A DNA stretch of 64,000 bases, from NCBI GenBank assembly GCA_030142905.1, contig JASJOG010000003.1, positions 248,001-312,000 of the forward strand, given 5' to 3'. The notes under the pieces are model-generated. The model was not told the DNA's origin. It searched no databases and saw nothing but the letters and a program-made list of their open reading frames with translations. Source of the DNA: Heliopora coerulea. Taxonomy: Eukaryota > Cnidaria > Anthozoa > Scleralcyonacea > Helioporidae. Below, piece by piece: positions 1 through 11,900 of this stretch. Position 1 is the first letter of the stretch; each line of letters opens with the position of its first letter. The position numbers were made by a program, and so were the translations under genes.

Positions 1-259
1 AAAGCGTGAACATCATTTTTGAAATGTTCATGCGAGTGTATTCACACCTTATGTATTTCTTATCTTTCCAAACGGCTTTAATGCGAGATTCCGCAAGAAA
101 AATTATACTTTGGTGATTTTACGCTGCAAGATCGCCTGAGTGAAACACCCTGAAAGTTATGACGTTAGTCTACTTTAATAACGTACAGTAATGTATAAGC
201 CCAAGGTGACAATTCGCAAAGGTCCAAATCTGTTCCATGGACCTTGATCTCAACCATGT

Positions 260-920
260 AGTTCGGAAGTTCCCAACATTTTCTCCATCAGGTACCCCTT
301 GCATCTTTCACAAACTCTTTGTGTACCCCAATGTTATGTCCCAATATTAGTTGTTAATTATTAGTTAGTAAGCAAGTTCTGATAATTAACTACCTAGTAG
401 TCCAACCGTTAGGGAGCTCATAGGAGTACCCTATTGAAAGCTTCTTCCCAAAAAGAGGAAATTTGAGCTACGTGGCTCAGATGCTGATCACACTCATCAA
501 TTTTCATTTTTTACGTCTTTAATTTTTATTTTTATTCTGCTTGAAGCAACTCACCCATTCTATAAAAAAAAAATAAAAAAAGATTTTTGACAATCTTAAT
601 TAACTTTGCCAACGAGTTAACCAATCAGAGCAGGTCAACGGTAGTAATAACCATGAGTCGATTGTCATAACACCTTGAAAACATTTCGTATGTCAGATCT
701 TGTTTGATTAAGTTGAGAAATTTTCAGGCATTGTTCTGAAAAAACTAGATAACCAATGGAAGACAGAAGGAACAAAACAAGCTTTGATTAAATTTCGAGC
801 TGTGCTTACTGACTACAGTTCTCCGGAACATGCAGGGGAAAAATTGCTTGACAAATGAATTTCTCGCGTACCACTGGGAGCACGAATACCCTCGGATGGG
901 AACCCCTGACATAGTTTATT
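260..920. mobile_element. Diverged hAT-like non-autonomous element, copy 1
   Basis: This stretch matches, with gaps, a second copy at about 13900-14340. Shared blocks are the 'cacaaactctt' segment, the 'tatttttattctgctt' segment, the 'gtcagatct..ttgat' segment and the 'aaatttcgarc' segment. The left end reads 'agttcccaacattttc' and the right end 'gatgggaacccctgac', an imperfect inverted repeat. No open reading frame makes sense as a transposase. Assignment to hAT rests only on the terminal look and is weak; that it is a dispersed repeat is secure. Confidence 0.45.
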
Positions 921-1584
921 TGAACTTCCCTTTTTAAGGACACTAGATTCCATAACCGTTCAGCCAAACAGGTTTTACAACAGTTTATAGTTTGTTGTAT
1001 TACATATTTAAACAAAAGCTTTACGACGAACTGTTTGTTTTAGCCATGAGATCCTCTCATGGTATGAAGCAACTGGGATTTTTAAACGAAGATTGAAAGT
1101 CACCAGTGCGTGTTTAAGTGCGGAACATTGAAGCCTGGTTTGCACCTTTGACATAAGTTTGAACGTAGCGACATACACAAGCGCAGTTAGCATTTCATGT
1201 ACAAAGGGATTAACTACCATGAAGATTCCCTCCGCTTGCGAATGTTGTTAAGCCTATATGCCTATGCCTATGTCGAAAGTGTGAACCAGGCTCAAGAAGT
1301 TATGCAACCACGTACATAGAAGCCATAGCAAATTATTAAGTCACTTAATAAATGCTTCAACAAAAAAAGTTGCATATACAGTATAACGCCTATATAATGT
1401 CACATTCTCAGTTAATGAATTCACCGTATTGAGAGGAATCAAATAAGGAATAAAACAGCTTTTACAGGTCAGTATTTACAGTAATTTCGTGCTCTGAAGA
1501 GGAAAACGTCAAAATTTTTATAGCCATACCGGGGAGGAATAAAGTCTGGGTTAGAAAAGGGGTTATGACGTAAAACTAAATAAT
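921..1584. other. Non-coding spacer
   Basis: AT-rich sequence with short chance ORFs only. I see no splice-bounded coding segment, RNA gene or recognisable repeat apart from a short 'cctatgcctatg' tract near 1255. Confidence 0.4.
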
Positions 1585-2800
1585 ATGGTGTGCTGCTATT
1601 CAAAAATTCAAGATAAGTTGGATAAAAGACAAATGAAATGAAAAACGAAAAAAAAATTTCGGAAAAAAAGTAAAATAATTTAAAACGAAAGCAAAATTTT
1701 AGAGAGACTATCGTTGCCACAGCATACCACCATGAACAAGCGATATTTTACGTTAGCGGCTGGATTACACGTGTCTTCCATTCCCGTGGGTTTTTCATGT
1801 GGTGTTTTCTCATTGTCATGGCCGACGTTGCGTGGAAGAGATTCAAAGATGACATTGACGGAAAGAGAGGAACAAAATGTGAGATCTGCTAAGTTTCTCC
1901 ATCTGGTGAATTATTTATTCATCGTCTAAGTTCTGTGGTGTCGGGGAAAGCTCAGAAATATTGTCTGGTCAATCCAAGAGTTCGTTCCACTCGAGTACCG
2001 TATTTTCTCGGTTAAACGCCAGGCTTCGAATAAACGCCGAGTTCATATAAACGCAGGGTCTAGGTGAACGACTTTTAAATAAACGCTGGGGGCGTTTCAG
2101 GTCCTCGAATTTATTTGCACTCAAGCTTACAAGTAAAAATAATCTCTTGAATAGCACTGCTACGACATACTATGCTGCTTTGCTAATTTTAATAAATGTT
2201 CAAAGGAAAAGTAGCGGCGTAATACAGCTACGATGCTGTACAGCAAAATAAAACATGGTAATTTTCACGTTCGTGTTGTAGACATTTACTGACGCACTTT
2301 CTTTGTTGTATTATAGCACTCACTGTCTTTTAAATAACGAGGATTCCCCCAGCATTTGTTTATTGGTTGTGTCAGTTTTTTCGTAATTCGTCCTTTCTCG
2401 GACGAAATCATGCATTGAACAGTAATAAGGACTTCAAGGTCCCCTTGTTCCTTGTTTGTTACAAATCGTGCGTCACTGCATTAAACTGTGGATTATAATA
2501 AATCAACCCTAAATAATGCCACAAAATTACACCTCAATAATAAGCGCCGAACCTGTACAAACGCAGGGGGCAATATATCAATTTTTAAATAAACGCCGGC
2601 GGCATTTAATCTAGAAAATACGGTACGATGTACTATCCATTGAAAACATCAAGACAGTTTGTCAACATTTTCCTGCGTTGAAAGAATCATACCTCGAATG
2701 TGACTTTATTACAAGGTAATTTACAAATCATTTTAAATTTTTTCCATTTACAAATCAGTTTCATTCGAAAATGATTTTGTGATAAATACGAAATATTATC
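1585..2800. repeat. Left member of a long inverted repeat pair (partner 4230-4690)
   Basis: The reverse complement of 4230-4690 aligns along this region: the shared blocks include 'ttggataaaag', 'aaagcaaaattttagag', 'ccatctggtgaatta' and 'gagttcgttcca'. The left member is longer because a TA-flanked MITE (1998-2633) sits inside it, while the right member keeps the empty site. Both members carry a similar short ORF starting MNKRY, which I read as shared repeat sequence rather than a gene. Confidence 0.6.
1998..2633. mobile_element. TA-flanked MITE with CCGTATTTTCT termini
   Basis: The 636-bp element starts CCGTATTTTCT and ends AGAAAATACGG, and the match extends imperfectly to about 23 bp. Subterminal sequence is packed with 'taaacgcc'-type repeats on both sides. 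A TA dinucleotide flanks each end. The inverted paralogous copy near 4311 reads GAGTACGATG without the insert, so it is a natural empty site and shows TA was duplicated. There is no transposase. TA duplication fits Tc1/mariner-like mobilisation, which is inference. Confidence 0.75.
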
Positions 2801-2934
2801 GCAATCATTCCCACATCTCGTTGTTTACTCAAGTCTTGGGTTTTTTAGCATTTTTTCGAAATTTGTTTTATCCTCCTAAAGCGCATTCTATATTACTGTA
2901 TTACTATTTTCACCCCGACCCCAGTCATTAAATA

Positions 2935-4187
2935 CGGTCGAACCTCCATTTAGCGGCCCTCTATTAAGCGGCCACCCTCTATTAAACGACCACGGACTGA
3001 AGTCCCAAAAATATTACCTATAATTTACTATAAATTGCACCTCTATTAAACGGCCACCTCCATTAAGCGGCTGCGGCTGCGGCCACCTTCGAGCGGTCCC
3101 AAACGACGTTTAGCATTACCTATCACTTCTATGAAACGGTCGGTCTGAAGTATCACAACAGCACGAAGACAAAGATTAACGAAAAAACAATTTGTGATAT
3201 GAGATAAACATTCATATCACTTAACAAAACATCTGTTCATTACGCACAATTATTAAATATTAGTGTTTCCGTTCTACTTTAGCTAACATCATATCTCTCA
3301 TTCTGTAGCTTTTGTTTCAGCCAACTTATCGAAAAAGCATCTCCTATGAAATGATATTCACAAGGAACTTCCAAACCATATAAACCACCTCTGTTAACTC
3401 GTTTGCCCTTGATTACTGCTTTTCCGGAGCTGGTTGTTCGTTTTAGAAACTTTGTGAGCCAAATTGCCATTAGTTTCGGCACATGTGACATGTCCAACGA
3501 CTTGAAAATCCGCACTCATTTTATTCGGATGCAAACACACTTTCAAAGACATCTGCTCAAGGTGCTTTACATTTTGAGCTGATTTACGATGCACGACGTT
3601 TTTGCGCGAGTATTTAGAAACAACTGCCACAGCATTCGAGTCCACTTTATTATTTGGTTCTCGCATTAAACGATGTTCATCACCGATGTTTGGTTGCCAT
3701 GTGTCCAAATATTCATGATGAATATGAAGTGACGATAAATATGACCAGGGTTTTAAAGAATCAAAAATCAAATCATTGACGGAGGCTATTGGACATGCTG
3801 AGGAACTGCGCAGATTTGCGTTGTACCACAGGTACGAGGAATTTGCGTCGTCCATTTCGAGGACGAACGACTTGCTTTGTACTTTAAAACTCAATGCACC
3901 GCGACGACAAATGCAGACTCGAGACTATTTTAAGCCAGCCTAACTGACGAAATAATTATTCATGAATCGAACGTTGATTTTTGTTTCGTGTGGTTTTCTC
4001 AGCTTACATATGATTTGTTGTTAGTTGTTTTTTTTTTTATTAAAAGCTACCGTCTGTTCTTGTTAATGACTTGTAAATTGATTAAAATTACCGACTTCCG
4101 ACACACCCATGTTCGACTCTTGGCATCCCTCTATTGAGCGGCCACATTGTCATTCCTCGAGGGTGGCCACTTAATGAGGTTCGACTG
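2935..4187. mobile_element. TIR element with TA target duplication carrying a HIRAN-like ORF
   Basis: The left end (CGGTCGAACCTC) and right end (GAGGTTCGACTG) are inverted repeats of about 25 bp with one gap, and TA flanks both sides. Subterminal copies of 'ctctattaaRcggccac' occur several times at the left and once at the right. The termini resemble those of pogo/Tigger-type Tc1/mariner elements. Inside lies no transposase but a broken minus-strand HIRAN-like reading frame (3279-3894). Ends and TA sites are seen directly; superfamily is inference. Confidence 0.65.
3279..3894 (-). pseudogene. HIRAN-like domain protein, frameshifted, inside a TIR element
   Basis: Two overlapping minus-strand frames join into one protein of roughly 200 residues. 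Frame one (ATG near 3894) contains HEYLDTWQPNIGDEH, then LMREPNNKVDSNAVAVV and ends its sensible part at QVVGHV. Frame two continues with LMAIWLTKFLKR, then VIKGKRVNRGG and GLEVPCEYHF. The order W-P-IG-H, REP-N--D-NAVAVV, VVGHV, GLEVPCEY is what I know of HIRAN-like DNA-binding domains (family knowledge). At least one frameshift near 3510 breaks the gene. It is not a transposase; it may be cargo or a truncated element protein. Confidence 0.55.
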
Positions 4188-4229
4188 TAATTACATTTAC
4201 ATAACTATAACACCAGTGGTTCCAATTAA

Positions 4230-4690
4230 CTACTCTAAAAAAATGCTAAAAGGTCACATGTGAGGTCTAATTCTCTCAAAGAAGGAAAATGTTGTCGACA
4301 ATAGATAATTCATCGTACTCGAATGGAACGAACTCATTTGGGCTGACGATGAATAATTAATTCACCAGATGGACAAACGTAGCATGAGACTTTACATTTT
4401 GTTTCTCTCTTTTGGTAGACATCATCTTTGAATTTCTTTCATGCTTCGTCGGCCATAATAATGAGAAAACACCTCTTGAAAAACCAACGCGAATGGAAGA
4501 CACGTGTAATGCAGCCGAAAACATATAGTATCGCTTGTTCATGGAGCGCAAAACCCAATGGTATATTGTGGCAGCGATAAGCACTCTAAAATTTTGCTTT
4601 TATTTCTTCTTTTTTTAAATAATTTTTTCCCCTTTCATTTAGCTTTTATCCAATTTATTTTGAACTTTTGAATGGCAGCGCTAGGCCACG
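4230..4690. repeat. Right member of the inverted repeat pair, with an empty MITE site
   Basis: Reverse complement of the 1585-2800 region, lacking the 636-bp MITE. The uninterrupted junction GAGTACGATG (read on the minus strand near 4311) marks the pre-insertion target. Confidence 0.6.
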
Positions 4691-4950
4691 ATAAATTGAT
4701 GGAATATTTTCCTCCCTTCTCGGTCCAAAACAACTTATTAGAAGACAGAGGACAGACAAATCATGCGTCTGAAAAGCCAAAAAGGCTGGGAGAATTGCTG
4801 TAGATAATGAAGTTTTGAGCGATAGCCTTTAGTCCAAATGAAACGTAAAATAATATAAAAACTGGATGATTTAATAAATATATCACTATAAAAAATGTAG
4901 TAAATACATCACTACAAAAATACCAGCCAGTTTTTACAATAGGTCATGTT

Positions 4951-4984
4951 TCTCTTCGACCAAGGGCCTTCCCTCGGAATGTCA
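4951..4984 (+). ncRNA. Decayed hammerhead-like motif (family shared with 12660 and 33422)
   Basis: The segment 'ttcgaccaagggccttccctcggaatgtc' is a diverged relative of 12660-12687. Hairpin GGGC/CCUUC/CCUC sits where stem II would be, GGAA replaces GAAA. Flanking sequence also matches ('tttcggcagttc'). Too mutated to be active. Confidence 0.3.
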
Positions 4985-5841
4985 GTATCTCCTCGCTTCA
5001 ATTTCGGCAGTTCACTCACCATTTTTGGCTTTTCAAACACGTCGCTTAACATTGCCTACGTAGCACTCTACTTTTTTATGTAATGATGGGTTTTTTTACT
5101 TTCCAACTTCAAAATTCCACTGTTGACCGCATGAGGCCTTTTTAGACCTTGAGTCTTTATTCCGGTCCCAACTTTGAAAACACTGTGTTTAAAGCACGAC
5201 ATCTCTGGAAGAAATTATCCGTTAAACTAAAGCCATACGTCATGTACTGCTTCAGTACTCGCGATTTATTAAACGATACATAATTTTTTTATGCTACATG
5301 CAATTTAAGATGCAAGTCAGACATATTTCCATTTTCTCAGCCCTCGATGCCCTGCTGACGGTGTCCTCCATTTCATACCATGTTCAGTGACGTATTTCTG
5401 ATGACGAATTTTCCAGACGATGAGTCATTTATAAGACGAGGTGGGAAAGGAACAGACCATTTTTATGAGTCCCTAGGGGTGTAGGATAGAAAAATGGATT
5501 GAAAATCTGATATTAACCGTTTTTCGGGAATTCCCACGAAGACCATGAAAAACTTATGGAAGTCCAAAAAGCGCTTGTGCTTATCACAACTATGTTCAAA
5601 ATCTAATGTATTGATGTTTCACATATACTTCGAGTGTATCATTTGATAAAAATCAAATTTCAAAATGTGCTAAATGTCCAATGCAATGTGTGGCAATATT
5701 GCAAAACATTGTTTCCATAACGTTTTCTGGATTTGCCACACACGATACATGAATTGTGAAAGCACTTCCCAGGAAATCTTTCTCGCATAAATCAGAATCT
5801 GAAAAGCAACTGCAGCTGGAGGCAAAGCTTGAATTGAAAAA
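4985..5841. other. 3' flank of the BAG1-like gene
   Basis: No coding segment recognised. A minus-strand AATAAA (plus-strand 'tttatt' near 5265) could be the polyadenylation signal of the BAG1-like gene, about 575 nt beyond its stop; nearer candidates are not obvious. The first ~90 bp still belong to the repeat that holds the hammerhead-like motif. Confidence 0.3.
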
Positions 5842-5910
5842 TCAATCTTTGTCTTTCTTTATGTGTACATTTAAAGCTTCAATGAATTCATCAGCTCTCT
5901 CAATCATGGA
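5842..5910 (-). CDS. BAG1: BAG1-like, last exon
   Basis: Acceptor tttttag at 5911-5917, then 22 codons SMIERADEFIEAL...KKDKD and TGA at 5844-5842. Phase 0. It supplies the final BAG helix and a charged tail. Confidence 0.7.
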   Translation of the reverse strand, partial: SMIERADEFIEALNVHIKKDKD

Positions 5911-8900
5911 CTAAAAATGTAAGAAAGACATAAAATCATTCATATCTTACAGTGTGCAAATGTCAATGGTCTCTGACCTTTTCATTAGCAATTATGTGAG
6001 GTAACCTTGAACAGATGGAAAAAAAAATTAGAGGCAATTTCATTAAGGAAAAATCATACAGTCAGTGAAATAAATGGTCGTGCAATGCCGAAAACGAGTA
6101 CTCAATTGAAGCAGTTTATTCGACTTGAGAGAAAGTATGAACACGAAACGTATATTCCAATGACATCTTGCTCAACTGGATTACTACGAAGTGTAAGAAG
6201 ACTTCATAGCCGTTCATACCGGAAGGAAAGAAGCCACGGCTTAAATAAGTTGGATGAAATTCATTTGGATGAATAACTTTGCGATTTATAGATAATTTTC
6301 ACAACGGCCGTATTGGTTTACCTTGACGATATATGTTTCTTTATTGTAAATATATATAGATTCTTTTGTCATGTACACCAACAAAGCCGCTATGTCCTGT
6401 GCCATCTGTATCTCGGGTGAGTGGTGTCATGCCGGACTAGCTCCCAAACACAGCGCTTATTCTAGTCGCGAAACGGCGGATGATTCATACGATAACAAAG
6501 ACGTGGCTAATTTTCTCTCGGATAGAATACTTTAGAGGTTCGTTTGATACCAATAGATTCATAGTTTGGATCTTTAAGTAAGCAGAAACAAGTATACCAA
6601 GAACAAACTACTAAAGTCATCGTCAATCAATGGAAGATTACCCTAGTGGCGGTAACTCGCAAGAATTTAAGTCAATGTCATCAAGATCTCTTCCCCCGTA
6701 AATATAAGCTCATACTTTACAAGACATCCATCTTACCACACCTAACCTACTGCCATCTGGTCTGGCATTTTTTAAAGCTTCTGATAGACAAAAACTTGAG
6801 CGTATTCAGGGGAGGGCTCTCTGAGCTATTTATTTAATCTGTACGATTTCGTATCAACAGCTGTTAGAGCAAGCAAAACTATACCTACTCTGTACAATAG
6901 AAGACATCAAGATATGGTAAGCATCATGTACAAAATAAAGAGCGGACTGGTATCAGATAATATAACAGAACTGTTTGACACGAGTAACAAGGGATACAAT
7001 CTTAGAAATGGAGATTTGGTCATACTGTCGCACAACCTTCGCCTATTTGTGCGGCGCTTGTTCGTGAATTCAGTAGATTCCACTAGGGACTGTATCTATC
7101 TTTTATTTCACTCTCTCCGTACGCTTCCTTCTGACTTCTCTTCACCTTACGAATACTTTACAACCTGCTTCGACGCTATCCAAGGGACAAGTGCCAAGCC
7201 TAGCCTTTAGGGTCAAGGTCCAGCTTGGCTTACAATGGTTCCTTGTTGTCCAGTATAATGACTAGTTGTTTACAACAGGTTCTTTGTTACTAATTTAATT
7301 AAAACTATTCTGCCACACATACCACGGTTTGACACAATAAGATATGGAGAGCATTCATTAAGATACACAGGACCATATGTACATATGGTCAAAACTTAAT
7401 AACAAAGAAAAGGACATAACTAGCCTCAATACTACATTAGAAATATGGGAATAGCTAGTTTAATAGAAGACGGATGCCAGAGCTATGGCCTTTGCTCTAT
7501 GTAGTGTACCACGGACTTAGATATTCTATGTAGAATTTTAAGCTATACCATCTCACTTTCGAACTACTATCTTAAACAGAACTTTAAACAATATATATCC
7601 TATTTTGTCCTATATTTTATCCTAAATTGTGTCCCCAAGTTTGTCAAAAGCTAAATCACAATGACACTGAAATAAATATTTTATTTATTATTTTATTTAT
7701 CCTGACCTAGCTCAACAGAGAAGTGATATTCTCAGATCCATCTACACAGCGAAACAATTCATAGTCTCACGGGCCATGTCTGACAGAGTTTCGGTGAACA
7801 CAATCCGTTTTTACGATCGAAACTGGTAGATACAATCCGAGTTGTTGGAATCGTCTATTAGAGGGGCACTTTAAGGATATTCACCGGATCTGATCGTACT
7901 AGCGGGGAGGAACCAGATCCATTAGCTCGGATCTTGTGAACAGGCCTTTTAGTAATCTTTCCTTTAATAAATGTTACTAGTAGCTATTAGGCCCTTAAAA
8001 ATGGTGGATGAAAATCCAATCTCCGAAGAAACTTTTCAAATGACAAATATAATAATAATAATAATAATAATAATCTCAAATGCATTCTATACAGAACATA
8101 ACCTACGCTTCAATTACCTGTATCTTGAGAACAAGATTTTTTCTTCTGTTTTTCAGAAATACATCCACTTCCTATTAATAAAGTGAGGTATTATAATCAA
8201 TTCTCCGGAGCAATTTGGTACTAAATCCGTCATGCAATTCACTAGTCACTTATTCAAAGATTCCATCAAAACTTCAAATCTCTAGTTTATATATTACAAG
8301 CGTTTGAATATGTGTGAACTTTCGGCTAGCTCAAGTCTGCAGAAAATGTCTCCGAGCCTTGTACGGGGGTTGAAGCTGTAACCTTCTGACAAACAGCGAT
8401 ACGCCCTAACCACATAATGAGCTACCTAGTCTTAGTCCAGTAGCCTAAACGTGACAGTCATTCTGCCGATGACCTTCTAATCATCAGGTTGCCATTTCAA
8501 TCCCAGTATCCGAGTCAGAAACATTTTCTGAAGATTTGAACTTGACGAACGCTTGCGTATCATCTGTCATTACTCCGAAGCTTGCACATGTATAACATTA
8601 AATTCCACCAAGACGATCTTGATTCCATATAAATGGACCCTTGAAATAATGAAGAGACGACAATGTATTTGGTTTTCTGTATCCATGTTCGAAACTTTTA
8701 GTGAATTCACTGGATAACTTCAAGTGATATGATAAACGCAACACATACATTTGTCACAATACTGTTTGCCAAAGTTGACGTCATGCTATATTTAATTTGC
8801 ATATTACGGAAAGGCCGATTTTCCCAGGGAAGAAAATAAATACGAAAGAACTGTAAAAGCCAGTCTTCTTTATTCTAAAGGTCCTTTCAAACAAAATTAA

Positions 8901-11900
8901 GTTCATTCTTGTGACAATCTGCATTTTGATGTACAACATTCATAATGTCAAAAATACAATCGTACGAACAAAAAACTGGTATCTCCTAACTCAACAAACA
9001 GATTCTGCAAACATGCCTTGCAAGAAAGACGTTGTCATTTAGTAAAAATATCATCTGTTTATCGACCAAACTTCAGAATTGACTCAAATTCAGTAATTGT
9101 AAATCAAACTGCTGTAATTATGATAAAATAATCCCTGGAACTACCTTTCAGTTGATAGGTTAATCAGTTCATCAATACTACAATAGTACATACAAAACAA
9201 ATAATTATGCATACAAGGCTGTCAATCGCTTCTAGTTTCTTCATGCCTTCTTCAGTAATTTCGTTGGTTCTCTTCATCAACTTGTTAATGCTCTCCAAAG
9301 CAAGATCTTCATTTAAGTATCCCTAAATGATCAGAAGTCACATATTAATTTACGGTTACCGTACTAGATCATAAATGAAGTTATGTCACAGGCGGACAAG
9401 TCGTCCTGACTCAGCGTCAAGTCAATAGACTGTCCCAGTCTCGGACTCCGCTGTCTGAAATCGACGTATCAGCCGACGTTGATCAATCCTCTTAAGGACG
9501 GTTTACATGCTACAATTTATGATCTTTTCCCAGCTGGTTTAAAAGAATCTACCTGAACCAAGAAAACTGACTGTAGTGCAAGAGATTTTTGGACTCACAG
9601 CAATTTTTTCAAACGTAGCTGCCAAAAATCGGAACAACAAATCCCACCATGTAACTAAACCTTCACTTGTCTTTACTACGTTTCACCATGGTATATTACG
9701 GTAAACGCAAACGCAAACGCGCAGCTAGTTCTTTCACGCCGGGTATGTGACACGTAAGATTTGCCACATGAGAATTTGTAAAATTCTGTTGAGGTAAAGG
9801 TAGCTTTAAACGATTCAAATGTGTAGTTAAAGTAGAACTAGTCGCATCCGATGCACGTTGACCATTCATGTAACACGCTTGATGTGCGTTGATTGGCTAC
9901 CCGATCATGCAATAAGTTTTCCTTACTAACCAGCAAATTTTGGCGGCACAATTTCCGACTTGATTTAAAGTCAAACAAACCAGGTACGTTCTATAAGATA
10001 TTGACCACATACTCCTTACGACGTAATTGTCTTTTCAAAGACTATTTTAACCAGCAAACTAGACGAATGGATGAAAAAATTACTCGAAGTCATAGGTAAA
10101 AACAAGCAATTAGACTTACGCTGCTTCCTCACAAAACAAAAGGAGCGTCTAAAGTAATGAAAGAAGGAACCAAGAACGCCTTATTAAAAATACTTCGTTA
10201 ACCTTGTTTGTTCAGTCAGTACGGGAGTCCTTCGATGCTCTGTCTGCACCAAAACCTCAGGCAAATACTTCACCATACAAGCCTCACATTCAGTTTTAAT
10301 AAGTAATCAGTAGCGTGCCGTGGCATACCGTATCATACCGTGCCATGCTGTGCCGTGGCTTGTCGGGCGATGTGTGCGGTACTTTACCGTACCATACCGT
10401 CCTGATCCATACATTGTTGAACTTCACTGTACTATCCTTGGTTATTGTTTTGTATCTTAATATTGTATCTTTCTTATAAACGTTAAAACATAACACCTAT
10501 TTATATGTGTTAAAGCAGCCCAAGTCAACTACTTATTTTTAACTCTATCCTGTCCGGAGATCCAGTTTTGGCAAGCAAAACCGCCTGGCGTTGGTCAGAG
10601 TAAAATAACGTAAGACTTGTCCGGACAGAAAGAGATCATGTACAGAGATCTCCCCAGATGTTCTAAATTGTCGCTTGTTCTAAGTTGTCAAAAGTTGTCA
10701 TTTCATTAATTGACCAGAGTAGCGCCTTAAATCTAACAGTGTTCAATGCCTAATCCTTCGGAACTGGATAAGTCGTCTTTTTTTATTTATACTCAGTGAC
10801 TAGAAATAAGACGGAATCGAGAAACGTATTGAGTCACAAAAATGTAAGCGAGACCAATTCAGTATCATATTATTTTATTTCATAACCTTCCCGTCCTTAG
10901 CGTAAAATATTTGTACAAATTGTTTGGAATAACATTAGACAATATATGCTAGCCATTTCTTACAGAAAGTGAAATGCTGCGAGGTAGGTATATCCAAGTT
11001 AACAAACAGCGTCTCTACGTCTGGGATGAGTTCGTTTTCAAGACCCTTTAGGTAGGTGAGGTCTCCATGTGTGAGGATCTGGTCGACTGTGTGGGTCGTC
11101 TGTGGACGAACTGCCACTGATTGACCAAACAACAAGGCCAAAAAACTCATAAAAGAACACAGTCTTCCCATTGAAATGTCACTAAATCGTTCGTGACCTT
11201 GATGAATACTTCCATTAACGATTAAAGTTCAGTTGGACTTTATAAGACATTTACTTAACACTGACGAACAAATTGAGCTTCTGCAGGCAAGGAAGGACGT
11301 ACTGCCTGCCACTGGCCATACAATTACAAGGGGTCAAAATTATTCCAACATATCAAAATCCTCAAATCGAGAATTTTGCTACTAATCAAACACACAAGTA
11401 GCCCAACCTCAGTTGCAAGATTAGTGTTGCTGTTCGCCTAATGGTTCTCAGCAAATAATTTACTCGACGAAAGGTAGACATATGAGAACTAAAGTACAGT
11501 ACTAGTAAGGTACAGTAGCTGGGCTACAGTAAGAAGATGGCAACAGCTCAGACTAATTACTGAAGATCCAGCATTTCAATTTTGATTGGAAAAGATCACA
11601 AACAAAATGATTCGACTGAGAAACGAGAGGGTAAAAATTAAAAAAGAAACCCAACTTAAGTCTAGATAGAATGTAATAATATAATATAAAAGAAGATTAC
11701 AGCATGTTGGGGAGACAATTAGACTGTGAAAATAGTTACACTTGACACAGGCTCTCTTTCCTGTGCGTGTGTCCTCAACTTTATAAGCTGATAGCAGGGT
11801 AGAGAGGTAATAGTTCTTTAATTTAGATTTACATGTTGAAAAAAAATTAGTGTTCCGAGGTATTTCCTTTGGAGAACTTTACGTACTTTTATTTCATCGG

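Larger units (their letters stand above)
5911..9214. other. BAG1-like last intron: LINE fragment, SINE pieces
   Basis: Holds a 3' LINE fragment (about 6600-7700), an AAT microsatellite (8050-8076) and tRNA-like SINE remnants (8350-8520). The plus-strand ORF at 6007-6276 matches nothing I know and overlaps no splice signal; I do not call it a gene. Confidence 0.45.

Noticed and set aside
1714..4584. Two similar short ORFs starting MNKRY (1714-1929 plus, 4357-4584 minus) as a gene family
   Set aside because: They lie in the two arms of an inverted DNA repeat, so similarity follows from the repeat.
5396..5425. CTGATGA near 5397 as a hammerhead
   Set aside because: No paired stem II and no GAAA downstream.
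6007..6276. 89-codon ORF in the BAG1-like last intron
   Set aside because: Starts at a non-ATG codon, no known motif, no splice or promoter context.
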